A stretch of 28,374 bases of DNA from Branchiostoma floridae (lineage: Eukaryota > Chordata > Leptocardii > Amphioxiformes > Branchiostomatidae), in the NCBI RefSeq assembly GCF_000003815.2, contig NC_049990.1, forward strand, positions 21,113,025-21,141,398, read 5' to 3'. The position numbers were made by a program, and so were the translations under genes. Shown piece after piece: positions 1 through 9,063 of this stretch. How positions within the stretch are numbered: position 1 is the first letter of the stretch; every line of letters starts with the position of its first letter. Under the pieces are notes generated by a model. It did not search any database, was not told the DNA's origin, and saw only the letters and a program-made list of their open reading frames with translations.

Positions 1-916
1 TTACTAATTGATTCAAGAGGGCTTCATTCCTGTTCTCTGGCATAGCACTGGGATGTTTGCTTGTGGTGCATGGCACAATGTTTTTCTCAGTACTTTGGTT
101 ACAATGTGGTGCAAATGGAAATGCTGTGTTTGGTTGTTGTAGGTTCTCTTTCGTAGATACAAACTCTGGTTTAACCAAGGTGTATGTGTGTTGTTGTTGA
201 ACTTGAAAGCAGTTTTCTGACTCAATCATAGAAGAAACATTGCTAGTCAGATTGATAATGTGTATACCAGTAGGTTCAACTGATAAGAAAACATTTTCTG
301 CTTGTACTGGGACAACCTCAAAATTGCATGTTGTGTTCCAGTTAAGTTGTTGCAAGAATGAAACTAGATTGCTGTTTGAACTGTGCATGCTTAAAGTAGA
401 AGTGCCATGGCTATCTGGCAATGCTGTTATGGGACTTCTGGCATGTGAGTCATAAACAAAATACTTGTTATCAGCGTGCAACAATGCTACTGTTGAACCA
501 GTTATTCCATGTGCTGTTATGAAAAGACAAGTGTTGGATTCAGCAAATGCTGCTTCTAGGGCTTTCTTTAAGGTGTAATAAGGATAGACTGCTTCTGTGG
601 CAAATATGTCTCCAGTGTAAGACTCTTTTATTGATACACGTACAGTATTGTTGTAAAGTTGCAAATAGTCTGGAATATCATCAACGGAGAGGAACTCCAC
701 ACCAGATCTTAGTGATGGTTTTATGTAGGTGTATAGTGCATCTCCTTGAAAAAGTACACCATCAAGGTCTGTACTTGTCCAGGTAATTGCTTGTCTGCAA
801 GTACTGTGGTTAACAACTGCCATTAAAGCATTTGCAGTGCATTGTTTGCCTCTATTATCTCCACTGAAAATGATGTCACCTTGGTGGTATTTTCCCGATA
901 AAATAGATTCACACAT
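1..916 (-). CDS. Papain-fold, deubiquitinase-like cysteine peptidase domain ORF, partial (runs off left edge)
   Basis: An unbroken minus-strand frame opens at ATG 914-916, three bases after an in-frame TGA codon, and stays open for about 305 codons to the window edge, so the C-terminus is missing. Visible motifs are KYHQGD (residues 9-14), GKQCTANAL with the candidate nucleophile Cys26, TDLDGVLFQGD (49-59), LSVDDIP (76-82) and YFVYDSHARS with Asp156 and His158 as candidate catalytic partners. The order QC...DLD...GD.LY...DxH is that of the C76/OTU-like deubiquitinase-type peptidases, which are known from herpesvirus tegument proteins and are also carried by large eukaryotic transposons such as Helitron-like and Maverick-like elements. 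There is no intron across 916 bp. The segment after about residue 210 is Asn/Gln/Ser-rich and unrecognised. The transposon origin is inferred; a host gene is possible. The fold call is fairly sure, the family assignment less so. Confidence 0.6.
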   Translation of the reverse strand, partial: MCESILSGKYHQGDIIFSGDNRGKQCTANALMAVVNHSTCRQAITWTSTDLDGVLFQGDALYTYIKPSLRSGVEFLSVDDIPDYLQLYNNTVRVSIKESYTGDIFATEAVYPYYTLKKALEAAFAESNTCLFITAHGITGSTVALLHADNKYFVYDSHARSPITALPDSHGTSTLSMHSSNSNLVSFLQQLNWNTTCNFEVVPVQAENVFLSVEPTGIHIINLTSNVSSMIESENCFQVQQQHTYTLVKPEFVSTKENLQQPNTAFPFAPHCNQSTEKNIVPCTTSKHPSAMPENRNEALLNQLV

Positions 917-952
917 TGTTCACAATATATGTGTTCTTTGCTTGACTTTATT

Positions 953-1262
953 TGCACAATGCACAGTGCTCAGTGGCACGATTGAGTCTGGTGTGTGCAA
1001 AATGCACAGTGCTCAATGGCACGATTGGTCTGGTGTGTGCAAAATGCACAGTGCTCAATGGCACGATTGGTCTGGTGTGTGCAAAATGCACAGTGCTCAA
1101 TGGCACGATAGGTCTGGTGTGTGCAAAATGCACAGTGCTCAATGGCACGATAGGTCTGGTGTGTGCAAAATGCACAGTGCTCAGTGGCACAATTGGTCTG
1201 GTGTGTGCAAAATGCAGTGCTCAGTGGCACGATTGAGTCTGGTATGTGCAAAATGCACAGTG
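953..1262. repeat. 42-bp minisatellite, about 7 copies
   Basis: The unit GTGTGCAAAATGCACAGTGCTCAATGGCACGATTGGTCTG (written here with small variations, 42 bp per period) is repeated head to tail. The period is a multiple of three, so several frames stay open on both strands, which explains the repetitive hypothetical peptides here. It lies immediately upstream of the minus-strand peptidase ORF. I see no reason to call it coding. Confidence 0.9.
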
Positions 1263-1632
1263 ATCAATGATCTGTTAATAGGTCTCAAGGTCTAATTTGG
1301 TTGGATCAAGGACTCTCTTTCAAACCTCTTTGGTTGGATGCAAAATGTAATGCGTAGATTTCAGCAGAAGAAGTATAAATGTGTACTGTGTAAAATCTTA
1401 TTGAGTACAGACTTTTGCTAGCTGTAAGTTTCTGTATATTACTGTGTCACTTGTATATATAGCAGAGAACAGTCTAAGGCGTCACTGAAACAGAAAGAAA
1501 ATATTGTCTTGATCACATAACATCTTACTAGTACCAACAAAAAGCAAAAATCTACAAAAGTTCAGGTGTGACATCTTGCCAACTGCTTTGCTGATTGTTT
1601 AACAGTTAGCTACAATCCGTTGTTTTCTACTA
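1263..1632. other. Non-coding, nothing recognised
   Basis: AT-rich sequence with no convincing reading frame, repeat or RNA signature. Confidence 0.5.
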
Positions 1633-2152
1633 TTCTTTGGAAATGTATGTTTTAATGTATTAGAATCCGATCCATCTTTTCAACTTGTACGATATTTTTA
1701 CAATCAAAAATGCCCTGCATAATGCCTCGCATCGGCTCAAGCACAGTGCACCATTAAACTATCTAAATTCTCGTCAATCCCCACACACTGGTTTTACTAA
1801 AAAAACTATATACCGTTCCTTGGAAATATGTTTCAATGTGTCCGAATTCATGATCACTATCTTTTCAAATTGTACGTTACTCTTACGATCGAAAATGTCC
1901 TGCAGGACCTCCTGCAGCTGCATATATAGACGCACGCCCCCCTCCCACCCGCACGTAAACTGTTCCAATCGTTGCACAATAAACTTGACTGTATACCCTC
2001 CACAAAATCTTTCGTCAAATGTCGTGCTCATTTTACTCACATGACACTACGCCTTAGAATGTAATGTTATATTTTAATACATCCGAATTCCAGAAAGATA
2101 ACTTTACAAACTGTACCAATTTCTGTACGATAAAAATCTCACCTCCTCCGCA
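1633..2152. repeat. Diverged tandem repeat, about 2.5 copies of ~190-230 bp
   Basis: A module beginning CTTTGGAAATGTATGTTTTAATG and running through a TTTTCAAnTTGTACG segment and a CGATCnAAAATGnCCTGCA segment occurs at about 1635, again at about 1822, and partly at about 2053 (AGAATGTAATGTTATATTTTAATACATCCGAATTC). Divergence is high, so it is an old duplication. Both reading frames seen over it (1685-2044 plus, 1774-2040 minus) follow the repeat and are not supported as genes. Confidence 0.6.
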
Positions 2153-2162
2153 CCGTCAACGC

Positions 2163-2387
2163 CCGTGAGGGTATTTACCGGAATAACCCGAAATGACCCG
2201 GAATAACCCGGAATAACCGTAATATTTCTTGTTCCCATGGCCATATATACATTATTTTATGCCAAAATATTGCATTCTGCGATCTTAACTTATCAAAGCA
2301 CACTGTATTTCGGTAGCTTTCATCCTTTATTAAGGTTATTCCGGGTTATTCCGGGTTATTCCGGGTTATTCCGCTAAATACCCGGAC
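2163..2387. mobile_element. Palindromic MITE with 10-bp iterated inverted ends and ~10-bp target duplication
   Basis: The left end carries GGGTATTTACCGGAATAACCC followed by further CCGGAATAAC units. The right end carries the inverse: four GGTTATTCCG units, then CTAAATACCC. The direct repeat CCGTCAACGC flanks the element at 2153-2162 and 2388-2397, as expected for a target-site duplication. There is no coding capacity. A TSD of 8-10 bp would suit a hAT- or Mutator-type non-autonomous element, but the exact edge of the terminal repeats is uncertain. Confidence 0.7.
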
Positions 2388-2559
2388 CCGTCAACGCTAT
2401 CGCAAAATGAACCGTGCGATTTAACGACAACTCCTCAAATGTTACATGACCAGTGTTTTACTGCAAATCAAGAAACATTTTCCTTTCCTAGACTTTGCTA
2501 ATGAGCGCTGCAATGTTTTCTGTACGAGTAGAGGTCATGGATAAACAGTATTCTTACAA

Positions 2560-2675
2560 CGTTTATTTGAAGGGCTAAGAAGGGCTGAGAATTGTCGTAA
2601 AAACGCACGGTACATTGCGTTTATTTGAAGGGCTGAGAAGGGCTGAGAATTGTCGTAAAAACGCACGGTACATTT
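2560..2675. repeat. 58-bp tandem duplication (two copies)
   Basis: The segment CGTTTATTTGAAGGGCT...ACGCACGGTACATT occurs at 2560-2617 and again at 2618-2675 with about two differences. Inside each copy, AAGGGCTGAG is itself doubled. Confidence 0.85.
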
Positions 2676-2725
2676 TGCGACCATAGCAGACCCATCCAAG
2701 GACGAACCATTAAACCGGGGACAAA

Positions 2726-2749
2726 GCCGGGCGCCTTCGGCGCCCCGGC
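2726..2749. other. GC-rich hairpin
   Basis: GCCGGGCGCCTTCGGCGCCCCGGC folds into a ten-pair stem with one bulged base and a three-base loop, in otherwise AT-rich surroundings. No RNA gene family was recognised around it. Confidence 0.5.
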
Positions 2750-3119
2750 AAAAACAATATATGGACAGAATGTGCAGAAGGATCCTACAAGAAAGATCTT
2801 TGCGGGAAAATAGACAAGAGTTATTGTATGTATGTGTTTAGATGGCGGAATATGTTGCATAATTAAGTAATAAATTCGTTACTTTTCACAAATGTTGTAT
2901 TTTTTCTTGTTAAATATTATAACTTAACATTATTATGCTATCAGTATTATTGCATCATCACAATTATTGTTTAGAAATTGATAAGATAAAACATTGTTTA
3001 AGTAAGTTGAGTATGGTAGATTTTCAGAGCAAATGTGGTTTCTCCTCATTTTCTGCATAAATTATGATAATGAGTAATAAGTACTGACACCAAAACACTT
3101 AAAAACACTTATGTTATAA
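2750..3119. other. AT-rich non-coding, nothing recognised
   Basis: No supported gene. The minus-strand frame at 2621-2860 crosses the tandem duplication and hairpin and has no recognised domain. Confidence 0.5.
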
Positions 3120-4235
3120 ACACAGAATATAGAAATAGAGACTTAAATAAATTCTGTCAGTCAACGACGTTTCTGTGTTACCTGTAAGGTTTACTTATCT
3201 ATCGTATATATTATAGGAAGTGACAAATATTACATCATACATAATGCTCCTATATGTGTTTTAGTGTGCCAGTAGCTACCGAGACAATAGCTCCTCAGAA
3301 AACGATATACAAGAACACTATAGTTACAGGCTTTTCTACCGTATTAAAAGGAAGTGACAAATAAGAAATTGTACAAATACCTCCTATGTGTATTGTATGG
3401 GCCTATAGTTAGACATAAGATCAATGACAAATAGGCAAGAATTCTGTGATAGTTGCAGTCTCTTTAATGCAGTGAATGTGATCATTCTAGTGTGACATTT
3501 TACAGCTTTATCCGTACCTCTAGATCTTACGTGTGTCATCTATTGAATTATCATAACCTCACGGAAAAGTGTTCCGTGTGCATGCGATTTTAGTTATATC
3601 CAAACTGCTTTGTATTAGATCAGAGAGAAGAGATTGAAGTCCTCATCGACTCCCGATGGACGAACAACAACAGATCAGAGACATAAAGAAAGTTATAACT
3701 GATACCAAGTTACAAAATAAAAACGGATCGTTTGCTGATAAAATCAAAACAACTCGTGCTTTCCTTGGAATCAGATTGTCGTGTGAGACATGGCGTGCCT
3801 TACATGTTCTTTTCTTAGCCCAGTTGAATTGTATGCATACTCAAGGTATGATTATTTTACAACGACCAGAATTACCAAGGACGTCGTGCCCTATCCATGC
3901 CGTCCACTTTGGGTCATGTCCACATGTCGAGGTCTCTTGTCCAACAGCTATTTGAAACAGTATTTCTCATGATTAGAAATAACAAAATAACTCATGATGA
4001 TCATTCGTCCTGAAGCCGTAAAAGCAAGTTACCAGGAAGCGACGTCGACTGTAATTCAAAAATAAGTGTTTCATTATTTTTTCCAGCTCACACGATAGCT
4101 AAGTATATATTAGCAGTAAATGACGTCAAACCTTTGTTATCTTAACTACATGTGATGACCTTACCTCACCGACAAGTCCCATAGCCGCATGACGCAAGGT
4201 GTGAAACTCTTCCTAGCTGGTCTACTAACATGAAT
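3120..4235. repeat. Array intergenic unit, copy 1 (upstream of C')
   Basis: This starts at ACACAGAATATAGAAATAGAGACTT and is the left limit of the tandem array. Related sequence precedes the other genes at about 10262, 16200 and 22585. Shared landmarks include TTTACTTATCTATCGTATATATTA, GTCAGTCAACGACG, and the 3' part GTCCTGAAGCC...GCAAGGTGTGAAACTCTTCCTAGCTGGTCTACTAA, which matches 16570-16797 closely. The 99-codon frame at 3656-3955 is interrupted in the other copies, so it is unlikely to be a gene. Confidence 0.75.
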
Positions 4236-4244
4236 ATTTATTGA

Positions 4245-5889
4245 ATGAATGAAAGACCTTTATTGTACATTCATGCCTCGACGGGCTAGGTACAGGTCAC
4301 TGATAACAGACATGACTGATAACAGAATACATGTAACAAATATATGAAAAAACAACAGGATACAATTTAACTAGTTGAAGGTACTAAGCTAACAGGATGG
4401 TCGACATCTTCTCGCTTCTTTGTACAGGTGTAGATATAAGAACATATAATGTTTGATATACAGGGTTTGTCTAGGCGCATCAAAAATAGAAATTTATCCG
4501 TTGCATTAAGATGTTCAAAATATGGGAACTCTTTTCTGATATATTCATAAAGCACAATCCGTTCATTATGGTACAATTTACAGTGTAAAATAAAATGCTG
4601 TTCATCTTCTACATGTTGTAGATCACAAAATTGGCAGACTCTATGCTGCAGAGGGGTGCGGTTGTGCCTTCCAGTTTCGATATGTAACTTGTGGCAACTA
4701 ATCCGGAGTTTAGTGACAGCCAATCTGTGCTGTATGTTTTTCACCATCAGATATTCTTCTTCTTTATAAATAGTCTTGAATAATCTATAGGTTCGTAATT
4801 TGTTACCGAAAGATTTGTCCCGGTTGTCATTGTGTATTTCGGTTCTAAATGTTTGAATGTAAATATCCTTTAATCGTTGGCTGATGGCGTTGGTTATAGG
4901 TAATAGGTTTGTTCCTAGAGATATTTGAGATCTCCATATGTAGGCAAAACCGCATTCCTCCAGTATCTTACGAACGCCGGACGCCCAGCACTTATTTCCA
5001 TTAGCATCTAGTTGTAATTGACAAGATAGGGCGTCGGCTTGTAGACTGTCAGCTGGCACGTTTTGACGGATTCTTAGAAAGTGTTTGATAGCGTTCAGGG
5101 AGGCTTCCAGTTGAATGGGGTACCTCCCTAATTCCGCTCTTGTGGCAAGGTTAGATGCTGGTCTGGGGACATTTAGTGCTTGTTTGCAGAATTTAAGGTG
5201 AACAGATTCAATGGGACAGGTTTTAGGGCTTTTAAATGCGCCCCATATTTCTGAGCCATAAAGTAGAATAGGTTTGACACATGCATCGAAAAGTTTGTTT
5301 CTAACAGGTAATGAGGCGGTGGCTTTATCTAAAGACTGCTTTATTCCGAATAAAGCCTTCAGACCTTTGCCACTCAGGTATTTGTTGTTAGCTTTAAACG
5401 TGCCAGCTGCACTCACAATAATACCAAGATAAGTATAACAAGTTACAATTTCTATTTCACGATTATCAAACAGGAGAGAACAGTTTTTAGGTAGACTGCC
5501 ACCCTTTGTAAATACAATAATTTTTGTTTTCCTAAGATTTACTTTTAATTTCCAAAGTGCACAATAATTTTCCAGATTGTTCAAGGAATGCTGTAATCCC
5601 TGTTTGGACTCGGAAAAAATTGCCAAGTCGTCAGCATACAACAAGCATGGGACAGTTTTGCTGTGCATAAGTGGGGGATTACAAGGAGCACCGTCAAATT
5701 GGGACACAATATCGCTAAGAAAAAGGTTAAATAATGTAGGACTTAAGTTGCACCCTTGTCTCACACCACAGTTAGTAACAAAAGTTTCAGTCAATCCATT
5801 TTTAGATTTAACGCAGTTTATAGTCTTTGAATACATGCCCTTTATTACTTTTAGAAATTTACCACCAATACCGAGTTTACTCAATTTAA
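4245..5889 (-). mobile_element. 5'-truncated non-LTR retrotransposon (LINE)
   Basis: A minus-strand insertion carries the C-terminal half of a LINE polyprotein, a 3' UTR of about 120 bp and a (TTCA)n-type tail beginning at 4245. The direct repeat ATTTATTGA at 4236-4244 and 5890-5898 is a plausible 9-bp target duplication. The flanks rejoin as GAATATTTATTGATAATCCTATCTGCTAATG, which is recognisable (with its own insertion) at 16799-17920 in the second block. The element is therefore absent from block 2 and inserted after the block duplication, or was lost there. Truncation at the 5' end is typical of target-primed reverse transcription. Confidence 0.85.
4367..5889 (-). pseudogene. Reverse transcriptase, C-terminal part of LINE ORF2
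   Basis: About 505 codons stay open. The RT core is clear: VRQGCNLSPTLFNLFL (finger/palm block) and LLYADDLAIF with the catalytic YADD, followed by LKVNLRKTKIIVF and ILLYGSEIWG of the thumb region. The end holds a CxxC...EDEQHFILHC zinc-knuckle-like motif seen at the C-terminus of many invertebrate LINEs. The N-terminal half, including the apurinic endonuclease and the first RT blocks, is missing because the insertion is 5'-truncated at about 5889. The frame itself has no internal stop, suggesting a young copy. Clade (CR1/I/Nimb-like) was not resolved. It has no functional start, and the apparent start is inside the domain. Confidence 0.85.
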
Positions 5890-6410
5890 ATTTATTGATA
5901 ATCCTATCTGCTAATGTTAGGTGTTAGGTGATCAACAGCACCACGTGTCCAGTATCACAGGTACAGCACTCCTTTACACTGTCTACTTGTACTACCACCT
6001 TACAGTGTTGAAAAGTGGCTAACATATGGTCATTTTTTTTTTCAAATATCTATAATGCTTTGCGTTAGTCAAGTAATTACTTAGCACGATATTAACTTGA
6101 CGTTGACCTTGGTTATCGTGATATGTTTTACAAAATAGGAGTAAGGTTCATGAATTCGAGTAGTTTATTAGAAAAAAAATATAGACAAAATATAATACTA
6201 GTAGTGTGTGTGTGTCCTTGTAAAGCTTCATTTGTTTAGCTATTTGTACACTTACAATATACTCTTAAACCTTCCATAATTATTTGAGTTATTTTAGTTT
6301 GGGTGAACTCTTCTTGTATTCCAGACTACCTGGAAGAAACGGAGACTTGTTACAAATGTGATGATGAGGTGGCCAGCCTAAAGGAGGTCATCGCCAACCA
6401 GTCCGCACTT

Positions 6411-6494
6411 CTAGCACAACAGGCCGGACAACTAGCACAACAGGCCGGACATCTAGCACAACAGGCCGGACATCTAGCACAACAGGCCGGACTC
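6411..6494 (+). repeat. 21-bp coding minisatellite, 4 copies (heptad repeat)
   Basis: CTAGCACAACAGGCCGGACAA/CAT is repeated four times inside exon 2. Each unit encodes one seven-residue heptad LAQQAG(Q/H/L), so unit gain or loss keeps frame and coiled-coil register. Confidence 0.9.
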
Positions 6495-6634
6495 ATCTCA
6501 TCTCTGCAGAGTCAAATGGACAGTGTTGTCGCACGGGTGGACAGTGCCGAGCAGTTCATGAGTATGTAGAAGTTCTATTGCAAAGCTAACGACAGTTCCA
6601 AAGCAGCGACGTTCCATGCTTCAATCTGCATCAT

Positions 6635-7403
6635 TACCTCCATGAAAAATGGAGGTATAGTTTTTGGTGTGTCTGTCTGTGTGTGTGTCCGCATATTTGT
6701 GGTCAGCATAACTTTAGAACCTCTGAATGGATTGTAATGATATTTAGTATGTGAGTAGGTGTTTGGAAGACAAAGGTCACGGATGATATTGGGGCCCCCC
6801 TGGTGTGTGACCTTGGTACTGCAGCAGAACTTTGATTTTTTTTGTATCTTTTGACCTGAATATGCTATGGTCTTGATTTCTTGGTGGCAGATAGCTTGTG
6901 ACGTAAGGAAAAGGGTACATAAGTTTGGGCCCCCTAGCGGCTTGCTCTGGAACGGCAGGGGCATTTTGTCAAATCATCCAAGTAGCATAACGGAACATAG
7001 GAACGATGAATTTCTATGATATTTAACATATAGGTATGTTTGGCAGGGATGTACATAATGAAGTGCAAATTATGCAAATTTGGACTTAATTTGCATCTTT
7101 AATGAGGAAAATCTATATTTCCAGTATTTTTCATTATAGGACTCAAATACATGTAACATATGTAATTTATGACAGGTTGAATATTAGCAGATACCAATTA
7201 TGCAAATAAGTCCCTAATTTGCATAATTAATGTGAACAAGTCCTAATTCATGAAATAAATGTAGTAAATGATTGGATTGTCAACATTGTGACCTGTGTAA
7301 GTTATGCAAAGGTGTATATTACCAAGCATAAATTATGCAGATATGCAAGTCATTTGCATAATCAGAATATTTCATGGAGGTATGAGGTCTCCGAACTCTT
7401 GTT
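6635..7403. mobile_element. 'CATGGAGGTA' element, copy 1 (intron 2 of C')
   Basis: It begins TACCTCCATGAAAAATGGAGGTA, itself a small hairpin, and ends TTTCATGGAGGTATGAGGTCTCCGAACTCTTGTT. The interior has GTCTGTCTGTGTGT, GGGCCCCCTAGCGGC and many ATTTGCATAATTA motifs, with no coding frame. The same insertion sits at the same intron position in gene C (18879-19647), and a longer relative is at 16806-17893. Family unnamed to me; probably a non-autonomous DNA element. Confidence 0.75.
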
Positions 7404-9063
7404 CAGTACTGTACTACAGCTACAGCCGCTCAGGGCGTCGGCGATGCCGTTTCTGTTGTGCGTTATCCTAATCTTCTCTATGGTCTCTCTCTCTCTGTCT
7501 CTCTTTGTCTGCTAAGATTGGGCACTGTGCCAAATGTGGTTCTTTTTCTGTTACTTACTATCTTCTGCCACCATACCTCGCGTGGCCAGCTTTATCAAAA
7601 GCATATTGTTACACTACAAGTTACTTTTCCAGCAAAACCGTCACAACCTATTAAAGCTGATCAATTTACAGCAATGAGTCGCTCTCCATCGATGTTGATG
7701 GGTTTTTGCACTTCTAAAGGTGGGGTATCCTAAGACTGATTATGGTTTCTTTCTTAGAGGTATACGGATTGCCCATCTTATATGATAGGTCTTTTCTTAA
7801 TAGACGCAGTTTTAGGTGAACTGCAACCACACCGTAAGCTTGTCTTGTGAAGGAGCCGGTTTAACGTACCACATACTACGAGACCGCACTTGCTCCGCGA
7901 GACATTACGTTTGAAGACTTCACCCGTTTTAACTCTGGCGACTCCGGGTTTTTGGCGCCCATATTGCAAAACTTCAAAGCCTGAAGTTGTATTCATCACT
8001 CTTAAATTTTCCTCAACAGATACATGTAACGCACCGTCCAACTGCACTGAAGTAGCAGAGAGAAGTGGAATCAACAACCAGGCATTCTACGTCATCGACC
8101 CTGATGGACCAGAACGGGGGGTCCTGCCGATGGTTGTTCAGTGTGATGTTCAGGGAGATAAAAGTAAGCTAACCCAAATAGTGGTATACAGCTTGTCAGG
8201 CAATGTCAGCAATTAGACCATGTTGATTTGATGTGTGCATCAATTTTAGGTCATTTCCCAAAGAGAGTTTTCAACCATGCTTTAAAGGGGCATTTCCCTC
8301 CACACGGGAGTGTTATTTTCCGATAGTTATTAATTTTAGGAAGTAATAAATCCATACAACTTCACATTAAAAAGTAAAATACATGGATGTGATAGTCTGA
8401 AGGAGGTATGTGTGTAAGTCTATTTCATCGTATAATAAAATATACGCGTAAAAATAAGGCTTTTGGAACGGGTACCGGTTTTACGATGTGTACCATCACT
8501 TACGAACTTGACAATTAAAAATAATTATGTTGTTTTTCATGCATTATGTCTTAGAATCTGGTTCTGGTTATGGAACGCTGATACAAACTAGAAACATAAC
8601 ATGCAACATTAGGTTCAGGTGATGCTTCATTACATCCCTCGGACAAATGCAACTGTGATGCCAATGATTACACATGGCGTGAGGATTCTGGGTTCCTGTC
8701 CCACAAGGATGACCTGCCAGTCACCCAGCTCAGGTTTGGGGATACTGGTGATAGTGGTGAAGAAGGTTATTACACTCTGGGCAAACTCATCTGCTACCCC
8801 TGAGTCTAACTGGGAATGATTGTTTACCTTTTAAAGAGGTACAACAGCTTCGATGCAAAACATATTCCCACGCAACAAGTGTAGTTTAGTGCCGAAATAA
8901 CAGAATTGTGTTATATTGAAGTTTTCACCGTCATTCAACACAAGAATTTGCTCACCTCGAATTCTCGGTCGCACATCCGCCAACCTTCGTCAGGAATGGT
9001 GATTCAATTACTCTGAGCACGTGACCTAGGGACACGTGACACAAATATTGGATACTAAACCGG

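Larger units (their letters stand above)
5921..8803 (+). pseudogene. C': broken copy of the secreted coiled-coil / fibrinogen-like gene
   Basis: Remnants of gene C are in order: the last 40 bp of exon 1 (5921-5960), intact exon 2 (6325-6561, coiled coil with four LAQQAG heptads), intact exon 3 (8020-8163, TCNAPSNC...YVIDPDGPERG...VVQCDVQG), and exon 6 lacking its first 14 bases (8636-8803, KCNCDANDYTWRED...LGKLICYP, TGA). The signal peptide, exons 4 and 5 and the exon 6 acceptor are gone: compared with gene C, 17921-18156 and 20881-21689 have no counterpart. 5921-8635 is nearly identical to 18157-20880, while 8636-9059 is clearly more diverged from 21690-22123, so the breaks coincide with changes in identity. 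It cannot make the full protein; either a real pseudogene or a misjoined assembly contig. Confidence 0.8.

Noticed and set aside
953-1262. CRISPR-like array
   Set aside because: Units are directly contiguous without spacers, and the context is a eukaryotic genome.
837-1295. Repetitive 152-codon plus-strand frame, and its companions on both strands
   Set aside because: It is only the 42-bp minisatellite, which lacks stops in several frames.
2621-2860. 79-codon minus-strand frame
   Set aside because: It crosses a tandem duplication and a hairpin and has no recognisable domain.
3656-3955. 99-codon plus-strand frame
   Set aside because: Homologous sequence in the other intergenic units (about 10630 and 16365) has stops and indels, and no domain is visible.
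7778-8077. 99-codon minus-strand frame, identical at 20023-20322
   Set aside because: It overlaps the antisense of exon 3 and its acceptor. Its conservation is explained by the 2.7-kb near-identical tract.
7890-8216. 108-codon plus-strand frame, also 20135-20461, as a stand-alone gene
   Set aside because: It is exon 3 read through its flanking introns. Splice sites and paralogue phases show the real limits 8020-8163 / 20265-20408.
8619-8819. 66-codon frame over the C' last exon
   Set aside because: Wrong frame; the conserved CNCD...LPVTQLRFGD reading is in another frame.
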